64,000 nt of DNA from Cristatella mucedo (GCA_009760855.2 WPIO01000116.1:778001-842000); one strand, 5' to 3'. Counted from the stretch's first letter, positions 11,065-22,620 are shown. Notes: generated by a model from the letters alone, not told the origin. Numbers and translations are program-made.

Positions 11065-12070
11065 ATGCTCAATATGAAGACCCACCATGTGGCTGGCTCT
11101 GCCGATGTCTTTTGTTCCCTTCCCGTTCGCTCAGTGGACGGTGGGCCGGCTGGACACGGTGTGACTGCGGGAGAGTTCGTTGATCCCGCGGGCCACATAG
11201 GCCTGTCGGATGCTCTGCTACCGGACCCCACAGTTTTGACGGCGGCACGATTCCGGCCTGACTGTGCGGCCGAGCAATGGGTGCTCTAGTACCGCCGGGC
11301 GGGTCTGACTGCTCCTCAATAGGGTGCGGCTCGACGGAGTGCCTTTTCGGGATCCACGATGGTTCTAGATCTTCTTTGGCCGACGCAATCGATTGCTTGC
11401 TAAAGTTCCACCATATCTTGAGGCTCTTTGGAGCCGAGCGGGATATCTGACGCGAGTGGCGATGCCTAGGCCATCGTCATCTTCAAGCCCCTGGAAACGG
11501 TCGCACGCTTGCCCTGCCTAAAGAGGTCAGCGACTGGTGAGGAGTGGGCAGCCCACCGCAGCGAGACCGAGGCTCCAAGGCGTAGTCGAGGCTCTGCACT
11601 CATCACTTCGGCTCTCACAGTCAGTACTTCCGCATCGGCCTCGGGGTGTAGTACAAGGCCCGGTGTTTCGTTTGTAGAGCTTGAATGAACTTGCACCCAG
11701 AGTGCTATGGGCTAGAGCTTTGACTTGGTCCGTGAGTCCGTCACGAGCCATGGCTGCTCAGTGGGAAGGGAGACGCTGCCACCCTACGATGTCTGCAGTC
11801 AGGGCTAGGTATGACCTGATCCTGAACCGTCTTGATTATGCCCTGCAAGAGCACCCACGGCAGTGGACAATAGACGGATGCTGGGTGGTGAATGGCAGCT
11901 CGCTCAGTCCGGACCTCGTCGCTGACAACGGGACGGCGGCACTTGCAATCGCCATTGCCGTCCCGGCAGCCGATCGTAAGATCGAGAGGTATGCAATGCA
12001 GGCAGAGCGCCCAATTTTTGGACGTGGGAGCGAGCGTCTTCCTCGGTGCTGCTGTAGGTTGTAACAGCCA
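11065..12070 (+). mobile_element. Possible R2/NeSL-type (REL-endonuclease) LINE remnant
   Basis: The frame following the TAG at 11675 is open to 12064. From the ATG at 11750 it reads MAAQWEGRRC..., then VRARYDLILNRLDYAL, WTIDGCWV, SPDLVADNGTAALAIAIAVP and KIERYAMQ. This order (an RHD/RYD-like helix, a PDL block, a hydrophobic strand with the second acidic position changed to A/I, then a K...Y helix) resembles the C-terminal restriction-like endonuclease of R2/NeSL-type LINEs. Upstream, 11065-11289 is GC-rich and open but unrecognised. The frame is broken between these parts and no RT core was found. A host exon is an alternative. This is family resemblance by eye only. Confidence 0.4.
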
Positions 12071-12424
12071 GCTTTCACATAACATTTCATGCCAATGCAA
12101 CATGCCTCCAAGCGTTCAGCGTCAAGACAGCATACCAAAGACTATCCCTGAAGGGAACTGGGCGTGAGCGATGCTCTGTTTGGCAGCCCCGACGTGTAGG
12201 CCCAGTTCATCGGGGAGGGGGAGGTTGGAGTGGAGCGACCGTGTAGTCGTTCGGCAGGATAGCGAAGCCCGTGAGAGTAGATTGCAAGCTACGAGTGCTT
12301 CTGTGGTACTATTATTGATTCCATAAGTAAAATTATTTTTAGAGCACAATTTTGCTGGAATCAACCCCAAATTCTCACTTGCCATTAAAATCGCACGTTC
12401 TCGTGCGACTTGGCTGTAAAGACG
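12071..12424. other. Unassigned
   Basis: This may continue the 3' part of the preceding LINE-like remnant, but nothing in it is recognisable. Confidence 0.3.
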
Positions 12425-12697
12425 CTAGTAGTAACGGCGATACATTCTAGGAATAGAACGGCATGATTTATTGTCCATAGTGGACTTGAGGGTAAGATTA
12501 AGTTGGAACTGGTGCAGCAAGTCAGCTGGTATCGCATGGATAAATTATGGCGGGCCTTCGGAGTCAGTATATTCACTTTCATCTGTATCGATTGATTGAG
12601 CTTACGTCAACGAACCTTTTTCAGCAACGAAGACATCTCAAATTATCTGGGATTTTGTAGCTAGACTTGCAGCAGTATTCATCGCCGGCTGAAGTGC
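12425..12697 (-). mobile_element. L2-B LINE, left part of an interrupted copy
   Basis: Matches the minus-strand B copy (ATTTATTGTCCA, the CTGGTGCAGCA block, ATGGCGGGCCTT) in the same order as 9860-10110. It is interrupted at 12697 by a plus-strand L2-A and resumes at 13256. Confidence 0.75.
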
Positions 12698-13255
12698 ACT
12701 GGCTACCAGTCATGCAACGCATCGACGTCAAGGTTTTGTCGCTCACTTTTAGGTCCGTTCATTCTTTGGCTCCAGCCTACCAATAAGATCTACTGCCCAA
12801 AAAAGGGTAAGCATCGTACCACCCGTTTTGCGGAATTCAACTGTTTACCCGTATCTCGCAAAAACCTCAAATCCTCTAGAGACAGTGCCTTTAGTTCCTA
12901 TGCTCCCAAAGCCTGGAACTCACTCCCGACTTGCGTCACGGCATCTCCTGACTTGACCCATTTAAAAAGAAATTAAAAAAGCACCTATTTGTGACAGCAT
13001 CAAGTGGGTTCTTGTGATTTGTCCTTTATGTGCTCGTACGTGCTGAACTGATTCATGCTTCCGCTACGCATTTTTTGCATGCTGGCTATATGCACGTCAC
13101 CACTAACCATGTCATTCTTCTTGTTTATCAAGCATTATACTCCTAACTATTCAATCACGTTTCCTTTGTAGCAAATGAAGAGCACCTAGAAAGAGGTTGA
13201 GTTTTCTGAGTGGGCTTTATCAAGTGGATTACTATTGTTATTATTATTATTAAGT
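12698..13255 (+). mobile_element. L2-A LINE inserted into L2-B
   Basis: 5'-truncated plus-strand copy: the CACTGGCTACCAGTCA block, RT C-terminus with [15 protein letters not shown], 3' UTR, hairpin and (ATT)n tail. The host L2-B resumes directly after. The short sequence AAGTG occurs at both junctions and may be the target duplication. The reading frame carries several changes. Confidence 0.8.
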
Positions 13256-13533
13256 GGACTAAGTGGCTTTCTTTGGTAGCCCAGCCGAAATGAAGCCGTA
13301 ATCAGGCCGAGGAAGAAATAAGGAGCTGCTTAGAATTTTCGCAATCCGCCGTGATTGGCAGACCCTAATCTTACATAGAGATCGCACGTGATAACAAGCT
13401 GTGGAGGCAGCACTCCTAATGAAACTTTTGAAATTAGCTAGCTGCAAAATAAGAAACCTTCCGAGCTCGCGCCAGCAATCGTGTAGCAGCATTATCAATT
13501 AGAAGAGCAAAGTCCTCTATTGCAGCCACAGGA
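13256..13533 (-). mobile_element. L2-B LINE, right part of the interrupted copy
   Basis: Resumes at GGCTTTCTTTGGTAGCCCAG, which in the intact B copy (10110-10125) directly follows the segment ending at 12697. It continues through ATAGAGATCGCACGTGATAA and is interrupted again at 13534. Confidence 0.75.
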
Positions 13534-14262
13534 TAATAATAAAAATAATAATTCACTTGATAAAGCGCCCTCAGAGAACTCAATCTCTTTCTAGGCGCTT
13601 CACATTTGCTGTAAAGTGAAATGCAATTGAATGGTAAGTAAAATCGTGCTTGAAAAGCAAACGAGATGAATAATATGGTTAGGGGTGACATGCACAGGGT
13701 CAGCATGCAAATGTGGTTAGTGGCAGCATGAACAGTGTCAGCACGCATAAGCACATCAAGGACGAATCACAGGGACCCACTAAATGCTGTCCTAAATAGG
13801 TGTGTTTTTAGGTTCCTTTTAAATGTGGTCAGGTCAGGGGATGTTCTGACGCAGGTCGGGAGGGAGTTCCAGGCTTTGGGAGCATATGAACTAAATGCAC
13901 GGTCTCCAAAGGATTTGAGGTTTGTATGAGGTATTTCTAGACTGTTGGATTCCGAGAAGCAGGTGGTACGATGCTTAGCCTGATGGGGTAGTATATCTGA
14001 CAGATAGGCTGGAGCCATAGAATGAAGGGACCTAAAAGTGAGCGACAAAACCTTGAAGTCAATCCGTTGCTTGATTTGTAGCCAGTGCAGGTCGGCGAGA
14101 AGTGGAGTAATGTGGCAACTGCGACGCTCACGACAGACAAGCCTAGCTGCAGAGTTTTGCACAAGCTGCAATCGCCTGATCGCACATGCTGGTAGGCCAG
14201 TAAGCAATGAGTTGCAGAAGTCGAGACGGGATGTCACGAATGCATGAACTTTTGAGATTGAG
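13534..14262 (-). mobile_element. L2-A LINE, minus strand, 156 codons open
   Basis: Starts with an AAT-repeat tail and the hairpin complement. The minus frame 13767-14237 encodes [46 protein letters not shown] through [48 protein letters not shown] without a stop. It is a well preserved 5'-truncated copy, evidently a second insertion into the older L2-B. Confidence 0.85.
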
Positions 14263-14325
14263 GTGTCCTACGAATTGAAGTTCGGTTTTATCTTCGCTTG
14301 GCTTAAGTAAATTTGCCCAAAAAAG
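14263..14325 (-). mobile_element. L2-B LINE, last remnant
   Basis: The minus strand reads NLLKPSEDKTELQF, the counterpart of NFLKLNDDKTNLLV in the A family. This places it in the RT just after the YADD region and shows that the older B copy continues beyond the A insertion. Confidence 0.5.
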
Positions 14326-14532
14326 GGGCCAAATTTTATTCTCACCGTCTTAAAACAAGCACTACTAGCTTTCCTTATCCGTTTCAGAAATAACACCCGT
14401 AAACTGAAGCTCTTGCAAAGATAATTTACAAAAAACCAATACAATTAAGGCCTGTTTAAAGCTTATCTATTCTCTTTTACCTTAGCTCGTAAGAAATTAA
14501 AAGCTTACGGACACCTTAACACTTCCGGCTTA
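14326..14532. other. Unassigned
   Basis: AT-rich DNA with nothing recognisable. Confidence 0.3.
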
Positions 14533-15082
14533 GGGCTCCAGGGCAACTCGGCTCAGAACAATTTGGAGCGGACAATTCATCGCCGATAATTTGGAGCGGA
14601 CATTTCGGAGCGGATATTTCGGAGCGGACAATTTGGAGCAGTATATTTAAAGCATATCTATTTGAAATTTAAACGAATTTTTTATTAATAATGTTTAATA
14701 GAACTATAATACCGTATAAAGTAAAGGTTATTTAGCTTACTACAAAACAGTCATAGCAAATACCAGCAACTCTTGCACACAATCACATTTGTAAAATGTT
14801 TCCAGTATACTAAATGTTAATCCATTAAATTATTGTTGTGACTACATTCGCGCAAGTAATCAATTGATGAACAATTTTCGTAATCTAACACAACCGTGCG
14901 AAATCGACGATCCAGGTCTCGATATTTCTTTTTCCTCAGAGGAGGATCTTCACCAGAAAGTGGATCTGCTCCGAATTGTCTGCTCCGAATTACCCTTTTT
15001 TGGTCCCGAATTGTCCGCTCCCAATTGTTCTGCGCCGAATTGTCCGCGACGAATTGTCCGACACCGAATCGTTCGGTTACCC
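14533..15082. mobile_element. Foldback/MITE-like element with iterated ends
   Basis: About 550 bp. Each end is made of four to six degenerate copies of a 13-15 bp module (AATTCGGAGCGGAC), in opposite orientation at the two ends: 14545-14640 forward, 14965-15075 reversed (GTCCGCTCCGAATT). The outermost ends begin GGG...AACTCGG and its inverted counterpart. The near-identical CCGGCTTRGGG lies at both edges (14525-14535 and 15081-15091), so a target duplication of 5-11 bp is possible; the exact end is ambiguous. The ~320-bp interior is AT-rich and noncoding. It looks like a non-autonomous DNA transposon; the superfamily is not assigned. Confidence 0.65.
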
Positions 15083-15444
15083 GGCTTGGGGATTCGTCAG
15101 CTGTGCCGGCAGCAGCGTTAGATGAGCGTGTGGCTATTAATCTGCTCATTAGTTATGATATTGCTCACTTTTTATCGCTTCGCTATCGTCGTTCAAATGT
15201 ATTCCTAGACTTTATTGCTGTTGCTAAGATCCCTGAATTAGGCATTAACCAAGGAAAAGCACCTTGGAGCAGACGGGGCAGGTAACTGAGAACCGGATCG
15301 TTTGGTAATCTTACCCATGCTTGGCACGGCTCATTGCATTCTCCCTTAAGCGTTACCGTGAATCTCTGTAACAAAGTACTCACCAGGCCTGCTTTAACCC
15401 AGACTGCCCAACTTAGCATTTGTCTTTGGAATAATTGCTCAATG
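15083..15444. other. Unassigned
   Basis: No recognised gene or repeat. Confidence 0.3.
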
Positions 15445-15590
15445 TGATTCCGAGATAAACTGTAGGCTTTCGCTTCTACTCAGACGACACTCAGTTGCAC
15501 CTTTGCTGTAGTCCCTCAAAGCAACCCAGCGAAATGAATTCTGTCAACTCTATTGAGTGATGGATGTTAAAGGACTCAACCAGAGAACCT
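15445..15590 (+). mobile_element. L2-A LINE, RT motif C fragment
   Basis: The plus strand reads LGFRFYSDDTQLHLC, the counterpart of [15 protein letters not shown], so it includes the catalytic Asp pair with Ala changed to Ser. Downstream sequence quickly loses the frame. Confidence 0.65.
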
Positions 15591-15614
15591 TGATGGTCGA
15601 GGTGAGAACGGGCA

Positions 15615-15728
15615 TTAATGATAATAGAAATAATAAGAATAATGACGGAATTGATAAAGTACCCTCATAGAACTCAATCTCTTTTTAGGCACTTTACTGC
15701 AAAGGAAGCATGATTCAATGGTTAGGAC
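15615..15728 (-). mobile_element. L2 LINE 3' tail, minus strand
   Basis: An AAT-rich tail, GATAAAGTACCCTCATAGAA and ~40 bp of 3' UTR. It truncates the preceding plus-strand RT fragment. Confidence 0.65.
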
Positions 15729-16569
15729 AACATCTTGGTTTGGCGGCAGTGCAGTCTTTGTACAGTGATACTACAATGCATCATTAAATAGCGGAAAAGG
15801 CTGGTGATAGGTCGAGCAGGAGCAGCATTACCGCCGTCGTTGCTGCACAGGATGCCATTGGTTTCACAGATTTTTAGAACGGAGTGGGGGAGTTCCAATT
15901 CCATCAGAACCCTTTACGGCAATGCATTCTTCCTAATTTTTTCTAGGAGCTGCTTAGTCAGCATTTTTTCCAGAATATTTTCAAGACCCACTATTGAATC
16001 GCTCGCTATCATTTAGACGACCACTAAAATTAGAGTGCCACGCCTCTCGGACGCCTCTGCCTGTACTTGCCCCCTTCTAAGAAATGAAGTCGGCCATGAG
16101 CTTTTTTGAGCTCGACGAAGCAGTGTCCGTCGCGTTGCGTCACACGGATTGCATTGATATAACTATGACCTCAGCTTCTATGCAAGCACAGTAGGTCTAT
16201 GAGATCATTTTTGCCGGGCGTAAACGGACTGGATACGTTCCTTGGGAACAAAGTTACAGCTGCCATTTTACCGCCGACCGGCAAAACGGCAGCAATCTGG
16301 GCGCCAGAAATAGCCATCTAGATTCCTTCGGAATCCGGGAGCAAATCCCTGCAAGAGGACAGCTACACCAGGAAGAGCTTCGATTACTTGGGAGTTTAAG
16401 TAAGTATTCGCCGTAAGGAGGGAGAACGCTTGAACGGCTAAGATCGGTGAATATTCAATCGGCGAGGTGAATTGCAACCCCTCTGTGATGGTTTTTAAAC
16501 ATATTAGCAAACTTTCCGATGCATGCTAGGATAGTATTCCTGAGAGAGCAGGTTAAAAGAGCCATACTA
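15729..16569. other. Unassigned
   Basis: No recognisable gene. Short open frames on both strands lack family resemblance. Confidence 0.3.
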
Positions 16570-17600
16570 TTAATAAAAATAAAAATAATTCACAGAGACA
16601 GACTACATGCTGTAATAGCTAGGTGCGTTTTTAATTTCTTTTAAAAATGGTGAAACTGGGAATGGCGTGACGGAAGTCAGGAGTGAGTTGCAGGCTTTGA
16701 ATTCATGCGAACTAAATGCATGGTCACCCAACCATTTGAGGTTTGTAAACAGCTAGCTTCAGAAAATTGGGTGATACTATGCTTAGCCTTGTGGGGAAGT
16801 AGATGCGGTAGGTGGGCTGGAACCAAAGAATGAAGAGACATAAACTTGAGTGACAAAACCTTGAAGTCAATCACGGCTGACATGCCTAGCTGCAGAGTGT
16901 TGCACCGGCTGTAAGCACCTGATTGCACAGGCCGGTTGACCAGCAAGTGACATAAGTCAAGTCAAGGCGGGCTGTCACTGATGCATCGGCCAAATCAGAT
17001 ATATTATACACATCTTAACAAGCTCGAATTTCAGCAATGCTATGCATGTGAAATTACACGGACTTAATTGTGGAGCCGACGGTCTTCTAAGAGAGGTCAC
17101 ATTGGAACCTGACACCTAGATTCCGTGCAGATTCAGCAGGAGATATGCTGGCAGAGCCGATTTTGAGCCTCAGCCTTTTCAATTTCTGAATCAAGCTTGG
17201 TTTGCCCATAACTATTAGTTTGGTTTTACCATCATTCAATTTAAGAAAATTTGCTGCCATCCACATAGGGAGGTCATCATTACGTGCAGCAAGGAAGTTG
17301 AGAGAGAATTTGACGTGCTAGAGGGCTGAGAGGGATCGAAGCTAACGTACAACTGGGTGTCATCCGCATAGCAGAGAAAATCTAGATTGGCAATCACACT
17401 GGCTAGAGGGAGAGTATAAGCCGTGAGAAGAACGGGACCAACCAAAGAGCCCTGACGTACCCTATAGTTTAGAAGCTCTGTAGATGACCTGTGTACATTC
17501 GCATACATACTCTAGAGTCTCCCATTGAGATTGGATCTTAACCATTGCAGTGCAGTTCCAGTGATGACCAGGCGAAATGAGAGGCGCTCAAGAACGAGTT
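16570..17600 (-). mobile_element. L2-A LINE, minus strand, includes YADD region
   Basis: Extends from a damaged (AAT)n tail through the RT C-terminus to the catalytic region. The minus frame 17236-17508 contains RQGSLVGPVLL (RT motif B) and [24 protein letters not shown] (motif C). It continues to about 17600, matching the start of the plus copy at 22868. Multiple indels break the frame. Confidence 0.8.
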
Positions 17601-17689
17601 AGTGACAACCGAATGAGGAAAGTAGGAGTAATGCTCCGCTGATCGAAACACCTCAATTTTCAAGAGGCAGAATAGTCTTAGGACTAAGT

Positions 17690-18810
17690 ACAGTGTCCCT
17701 CGATTATGAACTTTGATCGTCGAAGCTGGCCGTCAATCGAATGTAAGACAGCGAATGAAACAGCCACGGTAAGCCGAGGCCTTTGAGCAGAGTTTTATTA
17801 CTAATTGGAGCAGATTTGAGCGTGATTTGCGACTTATCTCTTTGACGAAATAGAGGGTTTGTAGGTAGGTATCCAGAAGCAAACAGCCTGCCTGCGAATG
17901 ACGACGATTGTGAGCAACGAGAGCCCGGTTTCTTTAGTAGCTGGTGAGTAATCGCCGACATTACTCAGCTGTCTGAAGGGAGACGCACTGTTCACCGCAC
18001 CCATGCCACGACAGACGGCCAAGTGGCAAAACTATTGGAAAAGACCATCAGCATTACTCTGCCCTCGCTCGGCTCGTCTGGCAAACGAACCGATTGCGCT
18101 CCACTGTCCGGTAGTCGCTGGAAAGCGGGACGCCCGGATGGGGAAAATGTGCTACCAATTGTTGAAAGCGGCAACCTTCTTTGCCGAAGACTATGCTCGA
18201 CTATTGCAGAGGAAATAGAGAGCTGTAATGAGCCACTCATCACACAGTCGCGACGCAGCTCCAGAGTGGAGCAGAGTCCGAAGGATCTCGGTTACGGCAG
18301 CAGCTCTGCACTCCAGGCATGATTAATTACTCGATCGCGTCTCAATCGCCGGCCTGCCGCCCTTTCCTTCCTCTCAAAAACGAAGGCACGTTAGCCACGA
18401 CAAAGCCTCAGTTCAACCTAGCGCATAGATTTTGAGCTGGGTGCATAGCCGGTCGCCATGCCAAAGTATGAAACGCGAAGCGGAAGTAACACAGTGGTTA
18501 AGATATGCATAGCAAAACTGCTGCCAACTCTCCACGAATGACAAAGTCGTCTAGCTAGCGATTTACCTTTAAGACGACCTGTAGGCAAGAATATACTGAG
18601 ACTAGTAAAGTAGTTCGCTTTGACGAAAGCGAGGCTTAGGGTTTTGTAAAGTTGCTTCCAAAGATAATATACCAAGGGCAACGGCGGTGCCCCATCAAAT
18701 CCCATATGCTGTATCTCGTAGTTCCAGTGCATACTTAAAACGTAAATGCAGTAAAGCACCACTGCATGCACGAATGACGAGGCAAAACCAGGTCGGCAGG
18801 TCATAAATGT
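17690..18810. repeat. Block D duplication, copy 1 (hAT-free)
   Basis: The order of landmarks matches 34610-35304 plus 38211-38990: 'ATTATGAACTTTGATC', 'AATGACGAC', 'GTAGCTGGTGAGTAATC', 'GGATTAATTACTC' and 'CCCATATGCTGTATCTCG' counterparts. This copy has no hAT insertion; the corresponding site is near 18405-18420 (GTTCAACC versus GCTTAACC). A third copy begins near 63890 and runs off the window. Open frames here (e.g. 18023-18322) are not kept in the other copies, so I do not call genes. Confidence 0.65.
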
Positions 18811-18842
18811 GGCTTTTTTTTTACAATGGATAAATAATTCGG

Positions 18843-19056
<214 letters not shown>

Positions 19057-19099
19057 AGAGAGACGAAGAAAAATGTTTCGCTGATTAAAGTGCTCCTTT

Positions 19100-19437
19100 G
19101 ACTATTGTTAGGAGGCTACAAATACCTCGTACTAACCTCAAGTCTTTTGGAGACCGTGCATTTAGTTTGGATGCTCCCAAAGCCTGGAACTCTCTCCCGA
19201 CCTGCGTCAGAACATCCCCTCACCAGACCACATTTAAAAGGAACTTGAAAACACCAATTTATGACAGCATTTAGTGGGTCCCTGTGATTCGTCCTACATG
19301 TGCTTACGCGTGCTGACACTGTGCATGCTGCCACTAACCACATTTGCATGCTGACCCTGTGCATATCACTCCTAACCATGTTTTTCATTTTGTTAGTCTA
19401 TCAAGCATGATATTACTCGCCATTCAATTGCATTTCT
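19100..19437 (+). mobile_element. L2-A LINE 3' fragment
   Basis: RT C-terminal end ([19 protein letters not shown]) and most of the 3' UTR. It stops at ATTGCATTTCTAGCA, where the next L2-A copy begins, so its own hairpin and tail are missing. Confidence 0.8.
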
Positions 19438-20560
19438 AGCACAATCTAGGCTTTCACTTCTATGCGGATGACACTCAGTTGTACCTTTGCTTTAATCCCT
19501 CTCAGCCTTCGAGCACCTCAAATTCTCTAAATTCACTAGCTGCATGCATTGATGACATCCGCACATGGATGGCAGCAAATTTTCTAAAACTTAACGATGA
19601 TAAAACTAACTTACTAGTTATGGGCGAACCCAGTGTGATCCAGAGATTGGAAAGGCTGACTCTCAAAATTGGCTCTTCCAGCATATCTCCAGTTGAATCA
19701 GCTCGAAATCTAGGTTTCATATTCCAAAGCGACCTCTCATTAGACGACCATATTAGCTCCACAGTAAAATCCGCCTATTTTCAGCTTCATATCATTGCTA
19801 AAATTCGGGCTCGTTTAGATAAAGATACCGCGTCTAAGTTGGTCCTTGCATTCGTGACATCCCGTCTCGACTTCTGCAACTCACTGCTTACTGGCCTACC
19901 AGCATTTGTGATCAGGCGATTGCAGCTGGTGCAAAACTCTGCAGCTAGGCTTGTCTGTCGTGAGCGTCGCAGTTGCCACATTACTCTACTTCTCGCCGAC
20001 CTGCACTGGCTACCAGTCAAGCATGGGATTGACTTCAAGGTTTTGTCGCTCACTTTTAGGTCCCTTCATTCTATGGCTCCAGCCTATCTGTCAGATATAC
20101 TACCCCATCAGGCCAAGCATCGTACCATCTGCTTTTCGGAATCCAACAGTCTGGAAATACCTCATACAAACCTTAAATCCTTTGGAGACCGTGCATTTAG
20201 GTCGTATGCTCCCAAAGCCTGGAACTCCCTCCCGACCTGCGTCAGGACATCCCCTGACCTGACCACATTTAAAAGGAACCTAAAAACACACCTATTTAGG
20301 ACAGCATTCAGCGGGTCCCTGTGATTCGTCCTTGATTTGTTTATGCGTGCTGACACTGTGCATGCTGCCACTAACCACATTTGCATGCTGACCCTGTGCA
20401 TGTCACCCCTAAACATATTTTTCATTTTGTTAGTTTTTCAAGCATGATTTTACTTACCATTCCATTGCATTTCACTTTACAGCATATGTAAAGCGCCTAT
20501 AGAGAGATTAAGTTCTCTGAGGGCGCTTTATCAAGTGAATTATTATTATTGTTATTATTT
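19438..20560 (+). mobile_element. L2-A LINE, best preserved copy (281 codons open)
   Basis: 5'-truncated copy that starts within [14 protein letters not shown]: 'AATCTAGGCTTTCACTTCTA'. The frame runs without a stop to 20324. Blocks: [19 protein letters not shown] (RT motif C), [100 protein letters not shown] and [34 protein letters not shown]. After the stop come a ~160-bp 3' UTR, a hairpin at 20490-20529 (AAAGCGCC pairing with GGCGCTTT, inner AGAGA with TCTCT) and an ATT/GTT tail. The open frame suggests a recent insertion. It is not a host gene: the same ORF recurs, damaged, many times in the window. Confidence 0.92.
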
Positions 20561-20645
20561 CCATTTGCAGAAAATATAAAGTGCCTAGAGAAAGATTGAG
20601 TACTCTTTATCAAGTGCATTATTATTATTATTATTATTATCATTA
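20561..20645 (+). mobile_element. L2 LINE 3' tail
   Basis: A second terminal fragment (ATATAAAGTGCCTAGAGAAA ... (ATT)n) placed head-to-tail after the previous copy. The hairpin's distal arm is partly deleted. Confidence 0.7.
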
Positions 20646-21239
20646 CGGTTGGCTATATCGGACACGGTACTAATGCTAACGTTCTGCATCAACCTGCTTT
20701 TTATAGTAGAGCCACTCGAAGGTCAGCCGGCAAATGGGCTTGAGGTGAAACATGATGACTCCGATATGCGAGAAGAAACTTTTGCCACTAAGTGCTTCGT
20801 TAGAAAGTCAAAGCAAGAACTAAATTTCAGATACACTGGACAGTTAATATAGGGGAGCAGGGCGGAAATCGTCAAATCTAGAAAGGCTAAACTTTGGCGC
20901 GCTTCGTAACGTCCGAAACTAAATGTAAGCCGTCGATTAAGACAAATCTAAATCCTTACTCTTATAATCCAGAAACCTCCAATAAGCTCGACCGCTGTTA
21001 TATTCTGATCGATTGACCATGCTCGATATTCTAATCGATTGACCATCGATTGAGCATTGGTTGTACTTGTGGATCGAATAGGTTTCCCGCTTCTGTGTGG
21101 GCGTGCATAAGCAGGAGTGCTGGCATGCCAAAGGAAATGAATGGTTGAACAGTGTTTTACCCACGCAACTAAACTAGTTTAATTAATTCATTTAATTAAC
21201 TCTGTACACTAATTAGATTCTGGATAAGTTCGAGATACA
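20646..21239. other. Unassigned
   Basis: No gene recognised. Several short palindromic stretches (e.g. TTAATTAATTCATTTAATTAA near 21179-21199) occur in AT-rich DNA. Confidence 0.3.
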
Positions 21240-22620
21240 AGATGGTTGCGGTCAAATGATGCACTGGATTAGAAACTCTGGGATTGACGAGCTGAAAACA
21301 CAGAAGAGATCCGTTAGCGATGCGACGGCAAGCTCAAATCCATTGCTTCCACTTACGAAAGCCTGTAGCGTACAAAGAAGTAAACTGCACAAGTCTGGAT
21401 TCATGAGGTGAAAGAAAAAGTAGAAGCAAAGGCAAACGTGCTCGTCCAAGCAAAAGTTTTCTGATTAAACAGCCTAATGTTTAGAGCGGCACACCAGCCT
21501 TGCCGTTGGTCACAAATGCTTACGTGCAGCTGGCAATAAAGAACCACTTGCTCCATAACTCGAATAGCGACCTGAGTCAGTGCTGTTCAACTATCATGCC
21601 GAAAATCCGACTATCCAGAGAACCAGCAACAGCGAAAACATAATTCTAATATTACTTCTGTAATAACGGTGCCAGCCAGATTTTATTGCAGCACAGGCTG
21701 TATAGCCTTAATGTAACTCAAAATCCTACCGACTAGATATGTGTCGAGCCATAACAGTGGCAATGCGAGACTCGGCGGTCATAGCCATATTTATTGCATT
21801 CGCAATGAGAAATTGTCATTATTACCTGACTGGCGCGTACAATAAGCTGTCCGCCTGAGCATCGACGCTAGGGACGGCTGAATGGATCAGATTTTAACTG
21901 AGCCAGAATTGAGCGAAGTCTCAGCAAGACGGCTAGAGACGACTAACACGCGGAACAGGTAAGTACATTGATCTTGCAGCAAGATAGTAAATTTAAGCAT
22001 GCATAAAAGCCCTGCTAGACCGCTGCAAAGGAAATGGCCAGCTTTTATTTTCATCACCTCCGAGTGCAGAGCTTACAAAGAGAGCTCATTTAGCGTGCAA
22101 GCGTTGCTCTGCTGACACTGTTGTAATTACTAGCTAACCCGGGGAAAATCAATCAGGCATGCTGGCTGGCCCCACTGCCTCTCACTTAAATCACAAAAGA
22201 CGATGCACCTAAGCACAAAGGTATCTTGCTTATTAAGTATTCGAAGAGCAAAATTCGTGATCTCAAGGTGGTGACAAATGTACAAGTGACAGAAAAATAG
22301 CTGTGAAATGAAAGAATCAGCAGCTCCTACATGAATGCCAGAGGTGACCAGTTTGACTTCATCAGTTTAATTCTCTGAGTACTAAGCAAAACGCCCTACA
22401 CTGCTGTATTAGGTTAATTACTATTTGGATAGTCGATGGCGCTTGGCGCGACTAGTTTTACGAAGGAAGAGAGCATTGCGTTGTCCTACCAACTGAACGG
22501 ATCGTTGCAGTTGGTGCAATATCCCAGGAAACGGGCCAACGTTTAATGGGCTTCCACCAGAAAGAGCTATGCAGCTGAGCACATTAGCGTCTCCCTAATA
22601 CTCAGCACGTTAGTTTGCGT
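21240..22620. repeat. Diverged third copy of the 41.5-42.6 kb region
   Basis: Landmarks shared in order with 41520-42570 and in part 45659-46250: GAGAAATTGTC/GAGAAATCGTG, GACGCTAGGGACGGCT, AGAGGAAATGG...CTT, TGCAGAGCT.ACAAAG, GGCATGCTGGCTGGC, AAGCACAAAGGTATC, and AAAATTCGTGA. Divergence is clearly greater than between the two tandem units, so this copy is older. Confidence 0.6.

Noticed and set aside
18003-18322. 99- and 71-codon ORFs in block D
   Set aside because: Not preserved in the copies at 34.9 kb; composition alone explains them.
19479-20324. Host gene of 281 codons
   Set aside because: The same protein recurs in damaged form throughout the window and belongs to an L2 reverse transcriptase.
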